A stretch of 10,908 bases of DNA from Bacteroidales bacterium UBA4230 (GTDB lineage: Bacteria > Bacteroidota > Bacteroidia > Bacteroidales > UBA932): NCBI GenBank assembly GCA_002395605.1, contig DGXO01000011.1, forward strand, positions 1 through 10,908. The letters run 5' to 3'. The notes beneath the pieces are model-generated. The model searched no databases. It was not told the origin of the DNA and worked only from the letters and a program-made list of their open reading frames with translations. This document shows, in pieces, positions 5,676 through 10,908 of this stretch. Position 1 is the first letter of the stretch, and each line of letters opens with the position of its first letter. The position numbers were made by a program, and so were the translations under genes.

Positions 5676-8636
5676 CTAATATACGGTTTTTACCGGTTTT
5701 TTGGATGGAATGAGCGTAAAGCAGTACGAATAGCTCTCCGTGCTCCACAGGGTGTAGGCGGGTTCAGGGCGTGCACCCCAGCTGTCGTAGCCGCCGATAC
5801 CGCTCATCTTGTAGTCTACCGAGACCTCGGTGAAATCACGCACGGGAACGTCCGTGACGTGGGTCTGGCTCTTGGTGATACCGCCATCAAGGTCTTCAAT
5901 GGTCTGCCTCAGGGCGTTGAACTCAAAGAGTCCCTGAACGGTGAGGCCGCCAATGGTGAGCCAGTTTACGTCTGTGTGGTGACCGCTTTCCTGGGGCCTT
6001 ATATAAGGATAGTACTCCTTTGAAGCGGCACTCTTATAAATGCTCTTGAAGGTGCAGGAGCTCCTGTCCCAGTAATTCTCCAGAGGGCCCCGGCCGAAGT
6101 ACGAGAACTCGTCATCGGCCACATGGAAGCGGATGCCAAGGCGGGGTATCTCAACGTCCTTGAGGGCAGGCTGAGCCTTTGTCTCAACCTCAATCTTGAG
6201 GACTCCGTCCGGGAATACTGTCCATACCTCCTTGCCCCTTACGCCTTCACCTTCAACCATGATGCGCACGGTGCCTTCGGCCTCTTCGGCCGTAACGGAA
6301 ACGGGCTTCCAGGCTTCCTTGTACATGGCGGTTCTCTGAGGGGCCAGGTTGCCGTAGTCGTTGTCGATGGGGGCGCGCCAGAAGGAAGGCCTGATGCCGA
6401 ATTCGGGGTCTATCATATCCTTGCCTTTTACCTTCCAGCTCTTTACCACGCCCTCTTCCTTGTCAAAGACAAGTTCCACCTTCTGGCCGCGCACCACAAT
6501 GCGGGTGTCGCCGTCCGTGAAGCCCACGTAACGCTTTACAAGGGCCTTTTTAGGGGCCGAAGTGTCCTTGATGAAGATTTCGTCGCAGGCGCCTTCCGTG
6601 GTGAAGAAGATGCGGTACTGTCCGGGCTTTTTCATGCGGGGAAGACGAACCTTGAACTCCTGGTATTCCTGTGGGCCCACATTCAGTTTCACCTTGCCCT
6701 TTGCAAGGAAGATACGCTTGCCGTCGCGCTCCACCCACCACTTTATCTTCTGGCCGCTGAGCCTTGTGAAGTAGAAGCGGTTGAATACCTGGAACACGCC
6801 ATTTTCAAGGTCCTTGGCGGTTACGGAGATGTTCTGGTACTGGTGCTTTACCTCATAGAAGGCGGGATGGGGGTCACGGTCCGGGCCCACGATTCCGTTG
6901 CAGCAGAAGTTGCCGTCGGACGGGGGATTCACGCCGTAGTCGCCGCCATAAGTCCAGCCGCGCTCCTTGTCATAGAGGCCCTGGTCCACCCAGTCCCATA
7001 TAAAGCCGCCCTGGAGATGGACATGGGCATAGAACTGGTCCCACATGAGGTCCAGGGAACCGTTGGAGTTGCCCATGGCGTGGGTGTATTCGCAGAGCGC
7101 GATGGGGCGCTCTCCGTAGGTTTCGCCCATCTTCTTGAGCCACCTGGTGTCCGGGTACATGGGGTTGATGAAGTCCGTGTTGTGCTGGAATTCGGCCCTC
7201 TCATATACTACAGGCCTGTTTTGGCCGTCCTTTTCAAGGGCCTTGAGGATCTTGTAGGTCTCGTAGAAGTTGACGCCGTTTCCGGCCTCGTTGCCAAGTG
7301 AGAGGATGGTTACGCAGGGGTAGTTGGCCGTACGCCTGTACATGTTGAGGGTGCGGTCAATGTGCTTTGTCATCCATTCCGGCTTGTTGCCGAGGGTATG
7401 GTTGATGTCATAGCCCATTCCGTGGCTTTCTATGTTGGCTTCGTCGTAGACATAGAAACCAAGGGAGTCGCAGAGCTCGTAGAACTCGCGGGGCTGGGGA
7501 TAATGGCAGGTGCGGATGGAGTTGATGTTGGCCTCCTTCATGAGGAGAAGGTCTTCAAGGATGTTCTGCTTTGTGGTGTAGTGGCCGGTGTAGGGGTTGT
7601 GCTCGTGCATGTTCACGCCCTTGAACTTTACCGGCTGGCCGTTTACAAGGAAGGCGTGGACCATCCTGCCGTCGGTGTCGGGGACCTCCTTTATTTCCAG
7701 CCTCCGGAAGCCCACGTGGAAACGGGTGTATTCTCCGTTCACCCTTAGGAGAAGGGTGTAGAGTTCTGGGGTTTCGGCCGTCCATTTGCGTACGGCGGGA
7801 ATGGTGTCCGTGACGGTTGCCATGGAGCCGCTGAACTCGAAGACGGCGTCGGCAACGGCCTTGCCGTCCTTGTCAAGAAGCTCGTAGAACACCTCTACAG
7901 GGGTGCTGGAGCGCATCTTGAGCTTGAAGATGCCGGTTTCAAGGTCTTCGGCCAGGGTGGAAATCACGCTGAAGTCGAAGCCCGTGTGGGATTTCTCGCT
8001 GGAGAGGTAAACGTCGCGCTCTATGCCGCTGATGCGCCAGAAGTCCTGGTCTTCAAGGTATGAGGCGGCGGTGTAGCGGTAAATTTTGAGCTTCAGGTCA
8101 TTCTCCCCGGGCTTCAGGTACTTGGTGATATTGTAGCGATGAAGGCTCTTGGAGTCCTCTCCGTAGCCCACTTCCTGTCCGTTCACATACACGTATGTGC
8201 CGCTTTTTGTGGCGCAGAGGTTAAGGAAAACCTCGCGGCCGTTCCAGCTCTCAGGCACCGTGAAAGTGCGGTGATACACTCCGGCGGGGAAGGCCTCCGG
8301 CAGCTGCGGGGGCTGGGGATTCTCCGGGCAGAAGTCGTAGGGGATATTGGTGTAAATTGCAGTGCCGAAGCCCTGGATTTCCCAGTTTCCGGGAACCTTT
8401 ATCTTGTCCCAGCTTTGAGGCTCCATGGTAAGATTATGGTAGTCTTCAAAGTACTTGAAGTCCCATGTACCGTTAAGGTCCACATAGTTCTCGCTCTCAC
8501 GGAACCCTTTCCGGAGGGCGTCTTCACGGTTTGCGTAATAGATGACTTCGGTGCGCTTTGTCTCTGCGTTTACGGAAGTTGCCTGCATGTCCTGCCAAAG
8601 GGGAAGGACCGCGGCGGCTAAAAGTAGTAAATTCAT
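5676..8636 (-). CDS. lacZ: Beta-galactosidase, glycoside hydrolase family 2
   Basis: This is a LacZ-type GH2 enzyme that removes terminal beta-galactose with retention of configuration. The 986-residue length is near the usual 1000-1050. Domain order is canonical: N-terminal sugar-binding jelly roll (about 50-215; VDLNGTWDFKYFED, VPGNWEIQGFGTAIYTNIPY), Ig-like domain (about 217-318), TIM barrel (about 320-610), a second Ig-like domain, and the large C-terminal domain (from about 705; FSYFGRGPLENYWDRS). The acid/base is Glu450 in ILSLGNEAGNG and the nucleophile is Glu516 in ALCEYTHAMGNS; IWDWVDQG at 546-553 is the conserved barrel motif. The N-terminus MNLLLLAAAVLPLW is hydrophobic like a signal peptide but has no Lys or Arg; an in-frame TGA just upstream excludes a longer start from ATG. 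It is probably periplasmic. A -7 element lies 28 bases upstream of the ATG. The true substrate could be another beta-galactoside rather than lactose. Confidence 0.95.
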   Translation of the reverse strand: MNLLLLAAAVLPLWQDMQATSVNAETKRTEVIYYANREDALRKGFRESENYVDLNGTWDFKYFEDYHNLTMEPQSWDKIKVPGNWEIQGFGTAIYTNIPYDFCPENPQPPQLPEAFPAGVYHRTFTVPESWNGREVFLNLCATKSGTYVYVNGQEVGYGEDSKSLHRYNITKYLKPGENDLKLKIYRYTAASYLEDQDFWRISGIERDVYLSSEKSHTGFDFSVISTLAEDLETGIFKLKMRSSTPVEVFYELLDKDGKAVADAVFEFSGSMATVTDTIPAVRKWTAETPELYTLLLRVNGEYTRFHVGFRRLEIKEVPDTDGRMVHAFLVNGQPVKFKGVNMHEHNPYTGHYTTKQNILEDLLLMKEANINSIRTCHYPQPREFYELCDSLGFYVYDEANIESHGMGYDINHTLGNKPEWMTKHIDRTLNMYRRTANYPCVTILSLGNEAGNGVNFYETYKILKALEKDGQNRPVVYERAEFQHNTDFINPMYPDTRWLKKMGETYGERPIALCEYTHAMGNSNGSLDLMWDQFYAHVHLQGGFIWDWVDQGLYDKERGWTYGGDYGVNPPSDGNFCCNGIVGPDRDPHPAFYEVKHQYQNISVTAKDLENGVFQVFNRFYFTRLSGQKIKWWVERDGKRIFLAKGKVKLNVGPQEYQEFKVRLPRMKKPGQYRIFFTTEGACDEIFIKDTSAPKKALVKRYVGFTDGDTRIVVRGQKVELVFDKEEGVVKSWKVKGKDMIDPEFGIRPSFWRAPIDNDYGNLAPQRTAMYKEAWKPVSVTAEEAEGTVRIMVEGEGVRGKEVWTVFPDGVLKIEVETKAQPALKDVEIPRLGIRFHVADDEFSYFGRGPLENYWDRSSCTFKSIYKSAASKEYYPYIRPQESGHHTDVNWLTIGGLTVQGLFEFNALRQTIEDLDGGITKSQTHVTDVPVRDFTEVSVDYKMSGIGGYDSWGARPEPAYTLWSTESYSYCFTLIPSKKPVKTVY

Positions 8637-8663
8637 AGTGTGCTTTGTGCGGTTAATATCTCA

Positions 8664-8671
8664 CAAAGATA
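8664..8671 (-). promoter_or_regulatory. -7 promoter element upstream of the beta-galactosidase
   Basis: The minus strand reads TATCTTTG, matching the TAnnTTTG Bacteroidetes -7 consensus, in the 115-base gap after the MATE gene. The start point would fall about 20 bases before the ATG at 8636, giving a very short leader. A -33 TTTG at normal spacing is not evident. No convincing intrinsic terminator for the MATE gene was found in this gap. Confidence 0.6.
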
Positions 8672-8751
8672 GTCATTATTTCTTTACTATCCATTCCCAT
8701 TGTCCAACTCCGCCTTATCAAAATCCCCACCGTGGTGTTGGTCATTGCCCG

Positions 8752-10212
8752 TTAAACCTGCCGGAAAACCATGTTTTTGGTAGCGGTGAGGTAGACGGAG
8801 CGGATGGCAAGATGCATGAAGTACGCCGCCATGAGAATGTGAATGGCAAGCGGCCCTTCCGGGGCGCGGCCTTGAATCAGGGTGACAACCCCGGCGCCTC
8901 CGAACCACACGGCAAAGAATCCCACTGCGCAGAGCAGCGTACTGTTTCTCATGGCCGAAGTGGCCGTGGCGCCAGTATAAATGCCGTCCCAGATGAACGC
9001 CGGAACGCCGATCAGCGGCATCAGGAGCAGCCAGGGAATGAATTCCCGGCCGGCGTCAACCACTGTTATGTCCGAGGTGAGCAGCCGGAATGCCGGCACG
9101 CCTCCAAGCCCATACAGCAGCATGAAGAACCCGGCCAGACCCCATCCCCACGCAAAGCAGCCTTTCACGGCGGCGCGAACTCCGTCACGGTCTTCGGCCC
9201 CTATGAACCGTCCCGTGAGGGCCTCTCCGGCGTATGCGAAGCCGTCGGTGAAATAGCTGAACACCAGCAGCAACTTCATTATTATGGAACTCACCGCCAG
9301 CATTGTGTCCCCGTACCTTGCCGAAATAACCGTAAACCCGATGTACACGGCAATCATCCCCACCGACCGCAGCACAAGGTCCTGGTTCATACGGAAAAAC
9401 GACGGTGCTTGGACCTGGTCCACCGCAGGGGCGGCTGTTAACACGGAATTGGGCGTTTTTGTGTAATCAGATGTACCGGAGGTCCGCTGGTTACACAAAA
9501 TGTCGCGATTTTGTGTGCGGAGCTGCCCCATGGAGTGGCGGGCTGCAAAAACGGCATAAATGAATCCGCACCACTGTGCAATGAGAGTGCCCGCGGCAAC
9601 GCCAGCAAAGCCCATGGCCGGGAGCCCGCAGAGGCCGAAACCCAGGCCGAAAGACAGCGCGATGTTGAGGCCGTTCACAAGGAGGTCGGCAATCATGGGC
9701 TTGACGGTATCCTGAAGGCCGATGAACCAGCCCTTGAAAGCAAATAGGGAAAGAGTGGCGGGCGCCGCCCAGATACGTATCATGAAGTACTGTGAGGCCA
9801 GTTCCCGCACTTCCGGGGAGCAGTCTACAAGGAGAAAAGCCAGCCACAGCACCACCCATTGCAGTGCGATGAGCGCCAACCCCGAAACAAAGGCAATCCG
9901 AAGGGCCCTCAGAAGGATGCTGCGGATGGAAGATGCCCGGTCCGGGCCGGGCATGACGTAACCTGCCTGCAGCCGCCCGAAGGCCTGGGCCGTGAGCCCG
10001 CCGGTGCCCGACCGAAGGAAAGTGAAGTTCCAGTACAGGAGGTCGAAGAGCATTGTGCCGATGGTTATCCCCCCAATCAGCGCCGCGCCGTCCATGGAAC
10101 CGCCAAGGTGCCCCGCTACGGCGATGTCGGCCATCCCGACCAGCGGCACGGTTATGCCCGCCAGGATGCTGGGGATGGCGAGGGAGAGGATGTCTTTGTT
10201 CAGATTCTTCAC
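8752..10212 (-). CDS. MATE-family multidrug/toxin exporter, DinF-like
   Basis: This is an inner-membrane antiporter of the MATE family, which exports drugs or other small molecules using a sodium or proton gradient; the substrate is unknown. The N-terminus (DILSLAIPSILAGITVPLVGMADIAVAGHLGG) is the DinF-type MATE TM1 signature. Later family blocks are FTFLRSGTGGLTAQAFGR, then FFRMNQDLVLRS and FSYFTDGFAYAGEALTGRFIGA. Hydrophobic segments along the 486 residues fit the usual 12 helices. Two things are odd. The initiator is GTG at 10212, and it lies inside a dispersed palindromic repeat; the codon where related proteins would begin Met-Asn-Lys is CTG here. The central loop (about residues 225-270) is longer than in most relatives and contains an inverted-repeat insertion (about 238-252). 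It starts 20 bases after rsgA on the same strand, so the two are probably co-transcribed. Family assignment is firm; the exact start is less so. Confidence 0.9.
   Translation of the reverse strand: MKNLNKDILSLAIPSILAGITVPLVGMADIAVAGHLGGSMDGAALIGGITIGTMLFDLLYWNFTFLRSGTGGLTAQAFGRLQAGYVMPGPDRASSIRSILLRALRIAFVSGLALIALQWVVLWLAFLLVDCSPEVRELASQYFMIRIWAAPATLSLFAFKGWFIGLQDTVKPMIADLLVNGLNIALSFGLGFGLCGLPAMGFAGVAAGTLIAQWCGFIYAVFAARHSMGQLRTQNRDILCNQRTSGTSDYTKTPNSVLTAAPAVDQVQAPSFFRMNQDLVLRSVGMIAVYIGFTVISARYGDTMLAVSSIIMKLLLVFSYFTDGFAYAGEALTGRFIGAEDRDGVRAAVKGCFAWGWGLAGFFMLLYGLGGVPAFRLLTSDITVVDAGREFIPWLLLMPLIGVPAFIWDGIYTGATATSAMRNSTLLCAVGFFAVWFGGAGVVTLIQGRAPEGPLAIHILMAAYFMHLAIRSVYLTATKNMVFRQV
9457..9516. repeat. 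Three-armed inverted repeat inside the MATE gene
   Basis: Plus-strand arms: A = TTTTGTGTAATCAG (9457-9470), B = CTGGTTACACAAAA (9487-9500, extending to T9501) and C = ATTTTGTGT (9508-9516). A and B are inverted copies over 14 bases with one mismatch or wobble, around a 16-base centre that itself contains CGGA-GG-TCCG. B (9493-9501) and C are inverted copies over 9 bases around GTCGCG. Arm B can therefore pair with A or with C but not both. The segment is in frame with the MATE gene, covers about residues 233-252 and coincides with the over-long central loop. It looks like a small mobile or REP-like palindrome that inserted without breaking the frame. Confidence 0.8.
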
Positions 10213-10228
10213 TTCGTTCAGAATGACA
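10201..10228. repeat. Dispersed palindromic (CHSERSEES-type) repeat at the rsgA-MATE junction
   Basis: The minus strand reads TGTCATTCTGAACGAAGTGA followed by AGAATCTG. I recognise this as the widespread bacterial repeat whose spurious translations contain CHSERSEES; here the alternative minus frame reads SPCHSERSEESEQ. Its core (10204-10224) is an imperfect palindrome with outer arms ATTCT/AGAAT and inner AC/GT pairs. It fills nearly all of the 20-base gap between rsgA and the MATE gene and contains the MATE GTG start codon (10210-10212). Copy number elsewhere in the genome cannot be seen here. Confidence 0.8.
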
Positions 10229-10232
10229 GGGG

Positions 10233-10908
10233 CTACCTGAACTTCTTGTCTTCCTCCAGCATGCCAAGGTAGGAGTTGTAGCGCTCCGGGGCTATAATGC
10301 CCTCGGAGACGGCCTCCTTTACGGCGCAGCCGGGCTCGTGGGTGTGCGTGCAGGGAGTGAACCGGCAGCCGGCAGCCACGCGAAGCATTTCCGGGAAGTA
10401 CCGGGCAATTTCGTCGTGCTCCAAATCCACAAGGCCGAAGCCCCTCAGCCCCGGAGAATCAATCACATAGCCTCCGGAAGACAGCGGGTACATCTCATAT
10501 AGCGAAGTTGTGTGCTTCCCCTGCAGGTGAACGGCCGAAATGTCCCCCACCTTTGGATCCAGCGAAGGGTCCAGGGCCTTGATGAGCGACGATTTCCCAA
10601 CGCCGGACTCTCCGGAGAAAAGGTTCACCTTGCCGCGGCATGCCTCCCGAAGTTCATCTATCCCTTCACCGGTTTCCACGGATGTCTCCAGAACCGGGTA
10701 TCCGGCCCGCTCATAGATGCTGCGGAACGCCTCTATGGCCTCCGGGGCCTCCGCGCGGTACATGTCTGTTTTGGAAAGCACTATGGTGGCAGGAATGCCG
10801 TACACCTCACACGTTACCAGCACCCTGTCCAGGAAAGGCAGCTTGACCTCCGGAAAATACAGGGACACAACAAGATATGCCATATCAAGGTTGGCCGCAA
10901 TTATGTGC
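10233..10908 (-). CDS. rsgA: Small-ribosomal-subunit biogenesis GTPase RsgA, N-terminus beyond window
   Basis: RsgA is a circularly permuted GTPase that binds the 30S subunit late in its maturation and couples GTP hydrolysis to release of assembly factors. The visible part begins HIIAANLDMAYLVVS; the frame stays open to the window end, so the N-terminal OB domain is missing. Counting from Met at 10883, the permuted motif order is G4 SKTD (37-40), G5-like ETSVETG, P-loop GESGVGKSS (91-99) and G3 DSPG (142-145). A C-terminal zinc-binding motif follows: Cys173, Cys178, His180, Cys186 in CRFTPCTHTHEPGC. The product ends EEDKKFR with TAG at 10235-10233. The MATE gene follows 20 bases later and is probably in the same transcript. 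Its promoter is outside the window. Identity is secure. Confidence 0.96.
   Translation of the reverse strand, partial: HIIAANLDMAYLVVSLYFPEVKLPFLDRVLVTCEVYGIPATIVLSKTDMYRAEAPEAIEAFRSIYERAGYPVLETSVETGEGIDELREACRGKVNLFSGESGVGKSSLIKALDPSLDPKVGDISAVHLQGKHTTSLYEMYPLSSGGYVIDSPGLRGFGLVDLEHDEIARYFPEMLRVAAGCRFTPCTHTHEPGCAVKEAVSEGIIAPERYNSYLGMLEEDKKFR

Noticed and set aside
6123..7301. 392-codon open frame on the plus strand
   Set aside because: It lies wholly antisense to the GH2 gene, whose catalytic motifs are intact. Its translation is low-complexity and matches no family I recognise; it is a by-product of codon bias.
8721..8740. Possible terminator after the MATE gene (CACCGTGGTG)
   Set aside because: The stem is only 4 bp with a 2-base loop and a T run of four; too weak to call.
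8542..9441. 299-codon plus-strand open frame spanning the GH2-MATE gap
   Set aside because: It is antisense to two well-supported genes and rich in His, Pro and Arg as expected of a shadow frame; no start signal or domain.
9491..10267. 258-codon minus-strand open frame containing CHSERSEES
   Set aside because: It is the shifted frame across the rsgA end and MATE gene. The CHSERSEES peptide is a known spurious translation of the dispersed repeat, useful only as evidence for the repeat.
1..10908. CRISPR array, tRNA/rRNA, transposase, defence or secretion system
   Set aside because: No regularly spaced repeats, RNA gene folds or characteristic protein motifs were seen on either strand.

Overview
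The window looks like a chromosomal segment of a gut- or rumen-type Bacteroidales bacterium; the genus cannot be fixed from the sequence alone. Three signs point there. Exact matches to the Bacteroidetes -7 promoter element TAnnTTTG precede three genes. Leaders lack Shine-Dalgarno sequences and are AT-rich. There are Bacteroidetes-style lipoproteins, one with acidic residues after the lipid-attached Cys, plus the long form of EF-Ts.

Layout. (1) 2-1531, plus strand: the 3' part of rpsB (ribosomal protein S2) followed by a complete tsf (EF-Ts), closed by a strong intrinsic terminator. (2) 1687-5043, plus strand: an 1118-residue multidomain lipoprotein with its own promoter. It has a BIG2 immunoglobulin-like domain, a SusE/SusF-like domain, two copies of a CBM9/DOMON-like module, a tandem pair of jelly-roll-like modules and an OB-like region. 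(3) 5112-5582, minus strand: a small lipoprotein with a CBM26-like starch-binding domain, convergent with the large one; both share a two-way terminator. (4) 5676-8636, minus strand: a complete GH2 beta-galactosidase with both catalytic glutamates. (5) 8752-10212, minus strand: a MATE-family membrane exporter. (6) 10233-10908, minus strand: rsgA (30S-maturation GTPase), cut by the window end.

How they fit together. The ends are housekeeping genes for translation and ribosome assembly. The middle is a small glycan-handling block: two lipoproteins with sugar-binding-like domains and one exo-glycosidase. No SusC/SusD pair is present, so it is not a classical polysaccharide utilisation locus within these limits.

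The most unusual features are two repeat structures in the MATE gene. A dispersed palindromic repeat (the type whose shadow translation reads CHSERSEES) fills the rsgA-MATE junction and appears to supply the MATE start codon, a GTG. A second, three-armed inverted repeat lies inside the coding sequence, in what should be the central cytoplasmic loop. I found no CRISPR array, tRNA, rRNA, transposase or defence system, and no stretch over 300 bases without a gene.
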